From: Cupriavidus sp. WKF15
GTDB taxonomy: Bacteria; Pseudomonadota; Gammaproteobacteria; Burkholderiales; Burkholderiaceae
DNA: 64,000 bases
Assembly: GCF_029278605.1 (NCBI RefSeq)
Contig: NZ_CP119572.1
Location: 1-64,000, forward strand
Direction: 5' to 3'
Part shown: piece by piece, positions 36,846 through 45,982 of the stretch
Position numbering within the stretch: the first letter of the stretch is position 1
Layout: each line of letters opens with the position of its first letter
Notes under the pieces: model-generated
Database searches by the model: none
Told to the model about the DNA's origin: nothing
What the model saw: the letters and a program-made list of their open reading frames with translations, nothing else
Made by a program: the position numbers and the translations under genes

Positions 36846-37987
36846 TGGAGCAACCGCTTTGGCTTCAGTCTTCGCCTGTTCAGCAGCTGCTGAACCTGCT
36901 CGTGGACCGAATGGATTCTGCCGAGCAAAGGGGAAGCGCTCGTACGCAGTCGGTCGCTCTCGGGGAGCGGACTTGGCCGGCTCTCTACAAAGCTCAGCGC
37001 GAGTCGGAGAAGGAGGAGCTTTGGGGCCATGCCGTCGAGTTAGTACGTTGGGGGTGGCTCACGGTCAAGCCAGCCGGCGCTATCCGCTCCCGCTCCGGCT
37101 ATGCCGACTCGCCGCGCGTCACGGTTGCCAACGAGGTCGAGGTGAGAAGGACGGTTGGTCGCGCACAGCGCGTCAAGTCCGCAGCTGAGCGCTGGCGCGA
37201 GGCTGTCCGCGACGGGTTCCAGGGGGCCGCCGAGGTCAAGGCCGCTGTCTCCGAGTTCTGCATCGATATGCCGGACCACACTATGACAGAGGTTGTCGAA
37301 CGGCTGAACGAGCTCCCCGCTCTTGCCGGCAAGCCCATGCTGCTCCGCGAAGTCTCCTCTCAGCTATTCTGGGGCATGTCGAAGGTCCTGGACAAGCGGC
37401 AGGGCCTCGTCGCCGCAGTCTTAGGTGTCGATGAATGCCCGTTTCCGGAGTCTCCGATTCAGCTGCAGGTGTTCCTGCCGCCGGCGGGCTGCCGGGGCGT
37501 GCTCTTCATCGAGAACCTCATGAGCTTCGAGCGCGCCATTCGCTCGATGAGCTCGGCGTTCGACGGGCTGGCGCTGGTCTACGCGTCAGGCTTCAAGGGA
37601 AGTGCTCAGCGGCTGCGCACGCCGGATGGTTGCTCTCTCTTCTACGCGGCGCGTGGTGACATCAGTCAGAACCTTCGAGATGGCTTCGAGGCCTGGCTCT
37701 TTGGCAAGGATGTCATTCCGGCCTTCTTCTGGGGGGACCTGGATTGGTCTGGCATGCGCATCCTGTCTGCTATGCGCACAAGTTTCCTCGGCCTCACGGC
37801 TTGGGAACCAGGCTACTCCAAAATGCTGGCCGCTCTCATAGAAGGCAAGGGGCACTCACCAGAAGCCGCCGATAAGCAAGGACAGAAGGCGCTAGGCAAC
37901 TCCGGTTGTGCCTACGCGGACGCCCACCTGATACCCGCGCTGCTGTCCCACGGAAGGTTTGTTGACCAGGAGCAAATCAACCCGTAG
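36845..37987 (+). CDS. jetD: Wadjet nuclease JetD (MksG, TOPRIM)
   Basis: 380 residues. The C-terminal TOPRIM-like domain shows FFWGDLDWSGMRIL near 295-308, and an acidic residue upstream in FIENLMSFER near 220. JetD cleaves plasmid DNA after the JetABC complex has extruded it. ATG 36845 overlaps the jetC stop; a GTG one codon earlier is also open. The full four-gene set is present and unbroken, so the system should be functional. Confidence 0.9.
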   Translation: MEQPLWLQSSPVQQLLNLLVDRMDSAEQRGSARTQSVALGERTWPALYKAQRESEKEELWGHAVELVRWGWLTVKPAGAIRSRSGYADSPRVTVANEVEVRRTVGRAQRVKSAAERWREAVRDGFQGAAEVKAAVSEFCIDMPDHTMTEVVERLNELPALAGKPMLLREVSSQLFWGMSKVLDKRQGLVAAVLGVDECPFPESPIQLQVFLPPAGCRGVLFIENLMSFERAIRSMSSAFDGLALVYASGFKGSAQRLRTPDGCSLFYAARGDISQNLRDGFEAWLFGKDVIPAFFWGDLDWSGMRILSAMRTSFLGLTAWEPGYSKMLAALIEGKGHSPEAADKQGQKALGNSGCAYADAHLIPALLSHGRFVDQEQINP

Positions 37988-38040
37988 CACCCCTCTATGG
38001 GGCGGCGACCTTGAAAGAACAATGGAAACCTAGGAACAAC

Positions 38041-40068
38041 ATGACCGAAACTGCCTTCTACGTCCTCGTTGCGCTGAGCATTGTTTCGCTGGTGCTGCTG
38101 TTGGCGCTGTTGCTGCGCAAAACAAAGTTTGAGACGCCCGCGGACCTCAATGCGAGGCTGGGACTGCTCGAACAGTCCTCCCAGAGCTTGGTGCAAGCAG
38201 TCTCTCGCAACGAGGGCGGCATGCAGCGCATCGAGCAGCAGCTGCGCGGATTCACAGAGGCAACCGCCGGTGCGATGGCCGCCTCCAAGAAGGCAATGGA
38301 TGAGCAGCTCGAGCGCACCGTGGCTGAGGCTCGGAACGGTCGCGCGGAGCTCAACCAAGCCTTCCAAGCCTTCGAGACGCGTTTTGGGCAGCAGATAGGT
38401 GCGCTTTCGAGCAGCGTTGGCGAGCGCGTGACCGAACTGCAGAGAACGACGGCGGAAAGCCTGGAGGCGAGCCGGAAGGTCGTCGACGAGAAGTTGGGGC
38501 AGACGCTTGAGGAAGCGAGAAGCGGCCGCACCGAGCTGACCAACGCATTCAGTGCCTTTGAGACAAAGCTCGAGCAGCGGTTCGGGTCGTTTGACACATC
38601 GCTGGCGGCGCGATTCGAGGCGCTGCAAATCGCGCTCACCGGCCGGCTTGATGCTTCCAGCAAGGCGTTGATGGATTTGCTCACCCAGGCACAGACCGAC
38701 GCAGCGAATGCTCGAACTGAGACGTCCCAAGCGCTGGCGAAGTTTCGGACTGAAATGACCGAGCACTTGGGTACTGTGGCGCAGGAGACCGGGAAGTCTC
38801 GTCAGGCTCTGTCCGAAAGTGCTACGGCGTTCGAGACACGCATCCAGGAGCGCTTCGAGGCCCTCACCGCGTCCACTCGGGGCACCCTTGACTCTCTCAA
38901 GGCAGACATCACCAACCAGCTTGGGGTGATGGCCACTGCCTTGAAGGAGCAGCTGGAGGGCAATGGCAATCAGATTCGGAATCAATTCACGACGTTGCAA
39001 GAGGCTGTTGCGCAGCAACTCGGCGTTATGGCACATGGAACGCAGACCAGTTCAGAGCAGCTTCGCACGGCATTGAATGAACGCCTAGCTGCCATCCAGC
39101 AAGACAACACGACCAAGCTTGAAGAGATGCGGCGGACCGTCGACGAGAAGCTCCACGCGACGCTTGAGCAGCGGCTGGGCGACTCCTTCAAGTTGGTCAG
39201 CGAGAAGCTTGAACAGGTTCATGCCGGCTTGGGTGAAATGAAGAATCTTGCCGGAAGCGTGGGAGACCTCAAGCGAGTCATGACCAATGTCCGTACCCGC
39301 GGCACGTGGGGCGAGGTGCAGTTGGGCGCCATCATGGAGAGCCTGCTAACGGCCGAGCAGTTCGACCGCAACGTCAAGACGGTTCCCGGGAGCAACGACC
39401 TCGTCGAGTTCGCCGTCAGGATGCCGGGGAAGGGCGATGACGCGCCGGTGTGGCTGCCCGTTGATTCGAAGTATCCGATAGAGCACTACCAACGGTTGCA
39501 GGACGCACACGACGCCCTGGACAAGGCCGTTATCCAGCAAGCGTCGGCCGCGTTCGAGTCGTCAATCCGAGCCGAAGCCAAGAAAATCTCGACCAAGTAC
39601 GTCAGCCCTCCTCACACGACAGACTTCGCCATCCTCTTCTTGCCTACCGAGGGACTGTTCGCGGAGGTTGCTCGCATCCCGGGCCTAGTCGAGGCTCTTC
39701 AGAACGAGCACCGCATCGTAGTGGCCGGGCCGACGACGCTTGCGGCAATGCTGAACAGCTTGCGGCTGGGCTTCCGCACGCTGGCAATCGAGAAGCGCTC
39801 GTCGGAAGTGTGGGGGATTCTGGGTAGCGTGAAGACCGAGTTTCAGAAGTTCGGCGACATCGTTGATGCCACCAAGAAATCGATTGACGCCGCTGCCAAA
39901 AAGTTTGATGAGGTGGGCCGGAGAACTAGGGCAGTTCAGCGCAAGCTGCGGGACGTTGAGGCGCTGCCAGTTGCAGCCCAGCCTGCGGCCTTGGCGACGG
40001 AGGAGTTGCTGGGACTGGACGAGGATGATGACGCTGCCCTGGCTGGTGGCGCCTCCGCGCTCGGCTAA
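38041..40068 (+). CDS. rmuC: RmuC-family DNA recombination protein
   Basis: 675 residues. One N-terminal membrane helix (about 6-25), then a very long coiled coil of repeated 30-40-residue units (EARSGRTELTNAFSAFETKL and relatives) to about 390, then the RmuC domain with TRGTWGEVQLGAIMES and VWLPVDSKYPIEHYQRL. RmuC is a predicted nuclease limiting recombination. AGGA precedes ATG 38041, only 53 bp after jetD, so it may be read through from the Wadjet operon. The coiled coil is longer than in E. coli RmuC (475 residues total). Confidence 0.88.
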   Translation: MTETAFYVLVALSIVSLVLLLALLLRKTKFETPADLNARLGLLEQSSQSLVQAVSRNEGGMQRIEQQLRGFTEATAGAMAASKKAMDEQLERTVAEARNGRAELNQAFQAFETRFGQQIGALSSSVGERVTELQRTTAESLEASRKVVDEKLGQTLEEARSGRTELTNAFSAFETKLEQRFGSFDTSLAARFEALQIALTGRLDASSKALMDLLTQAQTDAANARTETSQALAKFRTEMTEHLGTVAQETGKSRQALSESATAFETRIQERFEALTASTRGTLDSLKADITNQLGVMATALKEQLEGNGNQIRNQFTTLQEAVAQQLGVMAHGTQTSSEQLRTALNERLAAIQQDNTTKLEEMRRTVDEKLHATLEQRLGDSFKLVSEKLEQVHAGLGEMKNLAGSVGDLKRVMTNVRTRGTWGEVQLGAIMESLLTAEQFDRNVKTVPGSNDLVEFAVRMPGKGDDAPVWLPVDSKYPIEHYQRLQDAHDALDKAVIQQASAAFESSIRAEAKKISTKYVSPPHTTDFAILFLPTEGLFAEVARIPGLVEALQNEHRIVVAGPTTLAAMLNSLRLGFRTLAIEKRSSEVWGILGSVKTEFQKFGDIVDATKKSIDAAAKKFDEVGRRTRAVQRKLRDVEALPVAAQPAALATEELLGLDEDDDAALAGGASALG

Positions 40069-40967
40069 GGGACCACGCCGCATTGCTGCTGGTCGAGAGA
40101 AATGGTCGCGACGATGGACTCGAACTCCACCATCAAATCCGGATGTCGCTGGGCAACGTATTGCCGAGCAGGTTCGTTTTCGAGGAGCTTGGCGAGGTAT
40201 CCCTTCGCAAGCACCAAGTTTAGTACGTCCTGGCCGTAAGTCTGCTCCACGAGCTTGTACTGTCCCTGCAGATTGCTCATTTCCCGCTCCATTTTCGCCA
40301 TCTGCTCCGGGCTAACGCCGGTCAGTTTGCGAGGCTTCTTTCCCTTCACAAGACTCGCTGCAGGCGTAGCCACCAACAAGGCCTCGGCGTAGGAGACGGA
40401 CACATTGTTCGCGGCCACCATCAACTCAACGCACTCGACCTGCCGCGTCGGTTTCATTTTGCGAATGGCGCGAACAAGCTCTGCCGAGAACTGCCGGTCT
40501 CCGAGAAGCTCGGCCGCCTCCGGGCAAATGCCATCGAGCAGTGACATCTTTTTTATAATCTGAGACACGTCCACGGAAAGAGCTTTCGCCAATCGTTCAG
40601 GCGACACGCCTCTGTCAATTACTCGCCGTATCATGTAGTGTTCCTGAATTGTAGAGAGGCGATTGACGCGATTGTTATACGTGTAGCTCTCGTCATCGGT
40701 CGCGACAAGGCAGGCAGCCCGCTCGTACCCCAAGTCCTGGATGGCAAGTAAGCGTAGATGCCCATCTAGCAGAACATGTTGCCCAGAAGACCGGTCCGCA
40801 GCCGTTACAGATAGCGGCTCGATGAGGCCCACCTCCTCAATGGAGGTTCTTATCTGCTTAAATTTGCGCGATTCCACCACGGGTGCCGGTATTCTGCGCG
40901 ACGGCAAGATGCTAGTGACCGGTACCGACAACGGCTCGGGGATGAATCCAAGAGTTACCCCAGTCAT
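40065..40967 (-). CDS. ParB/RepB-like DNA-binding protein (distal)
   Basis: 300 residues. An N-terminal ParB-type domain contains VLLDGHLRLLAIQDLG (the ParB NTP-binding signature position) and a helix-turn-helix near GVSPERLAKALSVDVSQI. The C-terminal half resembles RepB/plasmid partition proteins. ATG 40967 has GGGAGGG 5 bases upstream and overlaps the preceding stop (ATGA). Its end overlaps the convergent rmuC by 4 bases. No ParA is nearby, so the role is probably in recombination rather than segregation. Confidence 0.75.
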   Translation of the reverse strand: MTGVTLGFIPEPLSVPVTSILPSRRIPAPVVESRKFKQIRTSIEEVGLIEPLSVTAADRSSGQHVLLDGHLRLLAIQDLGYERAACLVATDDESYTYNNRVNRLSTIQEHYMIRRVIDRGVSPERLAKALSVDVSQIIKKMSLLDGICPEAAELLGDRQFSAELVRAIRKMKPTRQVECVELMVAANNVSVSYAEALLVATPAASLVKGKKPRKLTGVSPEQMAKMEREMSNLQGQYKLVEQTYGQDVLNLVLAKGYLAKLLENEPARQYVAQRHPDLMVEFESIVATISLDQQQCGVVP

Positions 40968-41869
40968 GTAGCCCTCCCGATTGGCCAAACGCGTTCGGCA
41001 AGATACTTTGGCAGGCTGGCCAGTCCCTCTGCACGCAGGAGGTTGATGAAGTTCTCATCGGCAAACAGTTGCCTCAATGCGCCCACTACAAATAGCAACC
41101 GCTGTTGCGTAAATTCGGCCTTTCTCACCATGGACTTCTGACGTTCTACCTCGTGCTCATACGTCCTCACGAGACTCGACGTCGTGACAGCGGCGGCGGA
41201 CTTGCTCGTCATGTTGTGTGCCGTGCTTCGCCCGAGTACTTTTCTGCGCTCGATGACACGGCGCGCGTTCATTAGTTGCTTTCCCCGCAATTTTCCCGAC
41301 TCATAGGCCTCCTGAAGTGCCGCTTGTATTTCGGTGTCGTCGTCGCCTGCGCCAACAATCGTAAGGGCCGCATTCAGGGGGACAAGGCCCTTCTCGACTG
41401 CAACGACAAGTCGCTCTTCTCCCTGGTGCAGCAGCGTGAGGATGCCGTGAACGTAAGCCGGCGTAAGACCTGTCTTTTCAGCAATGACCTTCGGTGTATA
41501 TCCCTGCTCCTGCAATTGCCGAATGCCGGCAAGCCGTTCGAGTGGGCGACATTGTCTGCGTGCGATGTTTTCCGCCAAACTCATGACGAACGCGTCCTCG
41601 TCGCTAACGCTTACAACGAGGGCGGGAATAGTCGCTTCCCCGAGCGAGCGGAATGCCTTCAATCGCCCCTCGCCGCACACGAGCAGGTATTTTTCTACGC
41701 CACCGGCTGTTGCTCGCGGCGTGACCACGATTGGCTTCTTGAGACCGATGGTCTTGATGTTGTCGACGATTTCCTTGAAAACGCGACCATTGCGTTCTCG
41801 CGGATTGATGACTTCAATCTGAGCGACGGGGACCATCCGGATTTCTCCGAGCTGCTGCCGCGAGTTCAC
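40964..41869 (-). CDS. ParB-like DNA-binding protein (proximal)
   Basis: 301 residues. ParB signature VCGEGRLKAFRSLG near 70-83 and ENIARRQCRPLERL near 114-127 are intact, followed by a helix-turn-helix (KVIAEKTGLTPAYVHGIL). GTG 41869 overlaps the recombinase stop by 4 bases and has GAGGAGAG upstream. Sits between the recombinase and a second ParB-like gene; the triple recombinase-ParB-RepB recurs on islands in other genomes as far as I recall. Confidence 0.78.
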   Translation of the reverse strand: MNSRQQLGEIRMVPVAQIEVINPRERNGRVFKEIVDNIKTIGLKKPIVVTPRATAGGVEKYLLVCGEGRLKAFRSLGEATIPALVVSVSDEDAFVMSLAENIARRQCRPLERLAGIRQLQEQGYTPKVIAEKTGLTPAYVHGILTLLHQGEERLVVAVEKGLVPLNAALTIVGAGDDDTEIQAALQEAYESGKLRGKQLMNARRVIERRKVLGRSTAHNMTSKSAAAVTTSSLVRTYEHEVERQKSMVRKAEFTQQRLLFVVGALRQLFADENFINLLRAEGLASLPKYLAERVWPIGRAT

Positions 41870-43431
41870 ACTACTCTCCTCAGACGTGCACGCTCGGCCA
41901 TGCCGTAGAGGTAGTCCAGCGTATCGAAGCGATAACTCTCAAACTCGATTGGATTTTGGTCTGCGAGCTGAATACGAGCTTGTCCAAAGTCCAGGCGTGG
42001 CAGCAGATAGTAGTCCAGCGCCGAGGCATTCATTTGGTCGAGCCGTACCGCAACAGTAATATCTGGAAGGAGGCTCGTATCGAAGCGCACCTTCCAATGA
42101 TTTCGGCCATTTCCATGAGCCTGGCAACGCGCCAGCACGATGCAGGCCGTGAACTCGTCATTGACCGTCAGCAGGTCGGTAGCCGGGTCGCGTACCACCG
42201 CCCCGCCCAAATCCGCGATTTTGCTCTCCGTCTGCGCGACGATTTCCGGATGCAGTTGTCGCAGAAAGCGGTTAGTTTCAATGTATCGATAGTCTCGTCC
42301 AGGCGTAAAGCCGACTGCCTGGTAGGCGCGAATTAAACTGCCGAATCGGTACACATAGACCGACGTAGAAGGCATGCCATCTGTTTCATCAATCACTACG
42401 CCGGACAGAAACCCGCGACTGCGGTACAGGTTGCGCAATCGCTCGATAAGCTCCTCATTCGAGTAGTGACGCGCTCTGGCTCTCATGATGCCCTGAGCCG
42501 TGTAGAAGGTTTCGCTCGGAACAATCCCCTGAAATGCCCCTTCCTTTCGAATCCACATGTCCGGTGTGTTGGTCACGCGCATCTTTTTCAGCTTAAACGA
42601 CACTCGGTTGTATACGTTGTTGCCGATGTATTTCTCGTTGGTTAATACTTCTCGTACCGTAGCTCGTGTCCACTCTCGGTTCAGGTCAGTCCGCACATGC
42701 ATGCCATTCAGGCGAGCTGCAATTTCGTATTCGTCGAGCGACTCGTCGATAAACCAGTTGTAGATTAGGTTGACAATTCGCACCTCGCTTTCCGGCCCCG
42801 GCATGAGAATTACCCGGTCTGTCTGTAGACTTTTACGTTCGCCACGGCACAGTTCCGCCTTCATGAGACCGTGTTCATCGACCAATACGCGGCGCAGCCC
42901 ATAGCCGGCTGGCCCCCCTTGTCGGAAGCCCATCTCAATCAAACGACACTGGCCGGCGAATACCTTCGCGGATAGTTCTCGGCTGTACTCGCCCGCCATT
43001 GCTCGCTTTACCCCTTTTACGATGGTCGAGACAGGCGAACCGTCGTTCTCGAACTGCTCCGCACAGTACGCAACCTGGATGCCAGCACGGCGGCAAATGT
43101 ACTCGTAATACGCGCTCTCGTCGGCATCCTGGAATCGTCCCCATCGACTCACGTCATAGACGAGGATTACGCGGAAATCAACGTTGCCATTGACCACATC
43201 GGAAATGAGACTTTGAAGTGCCTGGCGACCGTCGATTCGAAGACCACTTTTACCCTCATCCGCATATGTGCGGACGATTTCGAACCCGCGACGGGTTGCG
43301 TATTCTCGAATTTTGTCGCGCTGATTCTCGGTCGAATACTGCTGATGCTCGGTCGACATGCGGACATACTCCGCTGCCCGTCCTGCCAGGGAGTCGGCTA
43401 CGACTGCTGCACCCGCGTTATTGGATGACAT
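41866..43431 (-). CDS. Large serine recombinase
   Basis: 521 residues. The N-terminal resolvase domain has the nucleophile Ser26 in YVRMSTEHQQ, and the conserved YDVSRWGRF. The recombinase domain continues through GYGLRRV and STVREVL-like TRATVREVLTNEKYIG near 260. No classical zinc-ribbon or long coiled coil is seen inside, which is unusual for phage integrases; a separate zinc-ribbon gene lies upstream. GGAG lies about 7 bases before the ATG. Heads a three-gene operon with overlapping stops and starts. Confidence 0.92.
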   Translation of the reverse strand: MSSNNAGAAVVADSLAGRAAEYVRMSTEHQQYSTENQRDKIREYATRRGFEIVRTYADEGKSGLRIDGRQALQSLISDVVNGNVDFRVILVYDVSRWGRFQDADESAYYEYICRRAGIQVAYCAEQFENDGSPVSTIVKGVKRAMAGEYSRELSAKVFAGQCRLIEMGFRQGGPAGYGLRRVLVDEHGLMKAELCRGERKSLQTDRVILMPGPESEVRIVNLIYNWFIDESLDEYEIAARLNGMHVRTDLNREWTRATVREVLTNEKYIGNNVYNRVSFKLKKMRVTNTPDMWIRKEGAFQGIVPSETFYTAQGIMRARARHYSNEELIERLRNLYRSRGFLSGVVIDETDGMPSTSVYVYRFGSLIRAYQAVGFTPGRDYRYIETNRFLRQLHPEIVAQTESKIADLGGAVVRDPATDLLTVNDEFTACIVLARCQAHGNGRNHWKVRFDTSLLPDITVAVRLDQMNASALDYYLLPRLDFGQARIQLADQNPIEFESYRFDTLDYLYGMAERARLRRVV

Positions 43432-43599
43432 TTTTCACTCCGCAACTCAGACATAGACCGCGGAAGGCACCGAGCACAAGGGAGCGCCTCAAATGCGAGC
43501 ACCACAGCTTCACATCAGGTGGTGGCGTTTGAAAGCGAACCTTGGTGAGGCAAGGTTAGCAGGCACGACGCCAGGGTGAATCACGTCATCTCTTTGCAA

Positions 43600-44043
43600 T
43601 CATATGGGTGGCGCTGTGGGTGCAGACAGCACGGCGATGTGGACGGTCCACGCGTCCATTTTTGCAACGCCCGCCTCATCTGCATGGCGCAGCACGTAGA
43701 AGCCCGAACCCAGCTGGCGATGGCGCACGAAGACGTTCGTATTTGCAATAGGCTTGAAAGTCCGCCTTGCATTGCGTAGCCGCTGCATGCTCCGGTTGCG
43801 CTCGCAATACACTGGATGTGCAGCTCGATATTCGCGCCAATAGCCTGAGTGGGTCGAGCGCCACTTCGCCTGGGCCCGCGCCTGGTTATCGCGATAATCG
43901 TTGTCGGTACGAAGCCGGCGGTTTTGCCAGTCACGTCGACGAGCGCGCTGGCAGGCTTTCGAGGAGCAATAACGCTGGTGGGGAACATGCAGCAGCGGCA
44001 CGAACGCGTTGCCACAGGCGAGACATAGGCGGGTCGATTTCAT
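43600..44043 (-). CDS. Zinc-ribbon protein, copy A
   Basis: 147 residues. Begins MKSTRLCLACGNAFVPL, with CxxC and YCSSKACQRARRR giving a four-cysteine zinc site, then a basic aromatic helix region (RDWQNRRLRTDNDYRDNQAR, YWREYRAAHPVYCERNRSMQR). GGAGGG lies 6 bases before ATG 44043. It has two paralogs at 45520-45748 and 46331-46612. The position upstream of the recombinase suggests a DNA-binding accessory factor. Family name unknown to me. Confidence 0.72.
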   Translation of the reverse strand: MKSTRLCLACGNAFVPLLHVPHQRYCSSKACQRARRRDWQNRRLRTDNDYRDNQARAQAKWRSTHSGYWREYRAAHPVYCERNRSMQRLRNARRTFKPIANTNVFVRHRQLGSGFYVLRHADEAGVAKMDAWTVHIAVLSAPTAPPI

Positions 44044-44123
44044 GAATGCCCTCCAAGTCGGTTGCGACAGGCGCACGCAGACGTCTCGACCTGTCACGAC
44101 GGACCCTGGAGCGCCAGAAACAT

Positions 44124-44210
44124 ACAATTTTCGGACAGTCTTCCAGACGAATCGCACATTTTTCGGACGAGTCACGACCGTCGATGCCCGAAGTCGCACA
44201 TGTTTCGGTC
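44124..44210. repeat. Three imperfect direct repeats upstream of zinc-ribbon gene A
   Basis: ACAATTTTCGGAC (44124-44136), ACATTTTTCGGAC (44156-44168, within TCGCACATTTTTCGGAC) and TCGCACATGTTTCGGTC (44194-44210) share the core CACATTTTTCGGAC with intervals of 32 and about 42 bp. A weaker match TTTTTCGGTGC is near 44319. They look like protein-binding sites at an element end. No gene lies in 44044-44590. Confidence 0.55.
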
Positions 44211-44594
44211 AACCCGAAAGTCACTGGTCGATTTCATGGGCTCTCACCAGCTCGGTTGTTACGGGCGCGCGGCCGTCTCGCCCCGCCACCGAAATCACCG
44301 GCCTGAGACTGGATAGAGGGTTTTTCGGTGCGCACGCAGCAGATTCCCATCACCCGCGAAAATCGCTAGAATTTGCTTATTTCAAGCGGACTTTTTGAAA
44401 AACTGCGTGCGAGCGCGAACGTCGTCCGCTGATGGGACAGGTTCAATCAGCCGCTCGCCCGGCACCAGGCTCGAGAAGGCCACAGGCGGAATTTCTCATT
44501 TTACGGGTTCCGTTTTCTCGCCTTATGGGTGCGCCCTCCCCGCAAATCCTTGCCCAGCAAGGCTCTCTTTCTTAGCTTTTGTATCCGTCTACAC

Positions 44595-45015
44595 CGGTTG
44601 TAGGTGTACCGCCATTCGCGCGCGATCACCGCGCAGTGGCTCCATTTCCAGTCAGCGTCGAGCTCGGACAGACGCTGCAGCTCGGTGATCGCAGCGAGTG
44701 CCTGGTGAGTTGGGGACTCACACGCAGGCAGTACCTGGACGCGGCCCCGCGCGACCGGATCGCGCACTTCCCAAGCGTCGCCCGCCGGCAGCCGGCGCCT
44801 GGCACGGTCGATGGTGATCGACTGTTCGGCCTTCATGCGTTCGGAGGCCGGTTGGATGATGGCGTTTGCTACATCAATGATGTTGCCGCTCGAACGGTAG
44901 TTCTCGACCAAAAACTGCGGTTTGGCATTGTAGTCTTCTGTGAAGTGGCGGATGAATTCCACCGATGCGCCATCGAAGCTGTAGATGTTCTGGTCGTCAT
45001 CGCCTACCGCGAAGA
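44595..45015 (-). pseudogene. Fragment of a UvrD/SF1-type helicase
   Basis: Reading leftward from 45015, LFAVGDDDQNIYSFDGAS then VEFIRHFTEDYNAKPQFLVE and NYRSSGNIIDVAN are SF1 helicase motifs II-IV, then WSHCAVIAREWRY. The reading ends near 44600. Both flanks are missing. It joins a serine recombinase fragment at about 45020 with no intact gene between, a deletion or insertion junction. Confidence 0.65.
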
Positions 45016-45019
45016 GGGT

Positions 45020-45515
45020 ATTCTACGTTCCGTCTCTGTGACAATCTCCGGATGGAGGCGGCGTAGGAAACGATTGGTTTCTACGTACCGGTAATCGCGG
45101 TCGGGCGTGAAGCCAACCGTTTGATAAGCACGGATGAGGCTTCCGAAGTGATAGACGTAGACTGACGTCGATGGCATCCCCTCCGTTTCATCGATGACCA
45201 GGCCAGATAGATAGCCGCGGCTTTTGTAAAGGGCACGAAGTCTGTCGATCAGCTCGCTATCCGAGTAGCGGCGAGCTCGTGCGCGCATGATGCCTTGCGC
45301 GGTGTAGAAGATATCGCTTGGGACTATTGGTTCAAAGGCATGCTCCTTCCGAATCCACATATCGGGGGTGTTCGCGACCCGAATCTTCTTCAGCTTGAAC
45401 GAGACGCGGTTGTAGACGTTGTGGCCAATGTATTTTTCGTTCGTCAGAACCTCCCTCACCGTAGATCGACCCCAAGGCCGACCGAGCTCTGTCTCGATTC
45501 GCATTGCGTTCATAC
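45020..45515 (-). pseudogene. Serine recombinase fragment, copy B
   Basis: About 160 residues closely similar to the middle of the intact recombinase at 41866-43431: STVREVLTNEKYIGHNVYN, MRARARRYSDSELIDRL, GMPSTSVYVYHFGSLIRAYQ, LRRLHPEIV. Catalytic domain and C-terminus are missing. At its right side it runs straight into a zinc-ribbon gene in another frame; at its left into helicase debris. Confidence 0.85.
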
Positions 45516-45519
45516 GCAG

Positions 45520-45748
45520 GGTGAAGCTCGCGGTACTCATGCCAATACTCCGGGTGCGCCGCAGCCCAGCTGCGTTGGGCCTGTGCTTGGTTCTCGCGGT
45601 AGTCGGCGTCCGTCGCTAAGCGCTGGCGCTGCCATTCGCGGCGCCGACGTCGCTGGCACTCGGGCGCTGGGCAAAAGCGCTGCCCAGGCGTTTGGGGGCG
45701 AACCTCGAACGGCAGTCCGCACGCCTGGCACTGCCTGACGATTTTCAT
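45520..45748 (-). pseudogene. Zinc-ribbon protein, copy B (truncated)
   Basis: MKIVRQCQACGLPFEVRPQ onward, with RFCPAPECQRRRRREW as the second cysteine pair and YWHEYRELHPAY as the conserved core, clearly paralogous to copy A. GGGGAG precedes the ATG. After HPAY, near 45515, homology passes into the recombinase fragment in a different frame; an internal deletion removed the rest of this gene and the recombinase N-terminus. Confidence 0.75.
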
Positions 45749-45876
45749 ACGTCACTCCCCGCCGGCGGCAAACGGAGAGGGGACGGCAGGCATCGCGAGC
45801 GTTCGCCGTGGCACAGCCCAATTAGTTAGCCAGATACTTCAGTCATCCGGCGCAGGCTACTTTGAGATTCTCCCAG

Positions 45877-45946
45877 ACAGTTGGGACGGGTTCTCCGCAA
45901 CAGTCGGGGTAGGGGCAGACGAGGGATTTCGAGACAGGTGGGGCGG
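45877..45946. repeat. Three short G-rich direct repeats
   Basis: ACAGTTGGGACGGG (45877-45890), ACAGTCGGGGTAGGGG (45900-45915) and ACAGGTGGGGCGG (45934-45946) lie 130-200 bp upstream of zinc-ribbon copy B. Shared core ACAG-GGG-GGG. Resembles an array of terminal binding sites. Confidence 0.4.
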
Positions 45947-45982
45947 AAGGCGAAAAAATGTGCGCAAAAAGACTCATGCGGG

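Larger units (their letters stand above)
40065..44210 (-). mobile_element. Serine recombinase - ParB - ParB/RepB - zinc-ribbon element
   Basis: Four leftward genes, zinc-ribbon protein, large serine recombinase and two ParB-like proteins, are preceded by short direct repeats (44124-44210). Two partial copies of the zinc-ribbon gene, one still fused to recombinase sequence, lie just to the right (45020-45748 and 46331-46612). The repetition shows that this gene set moves as a unit. Boundaries are approximate; the left end abuts rmuC. Confidence 0.55.
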
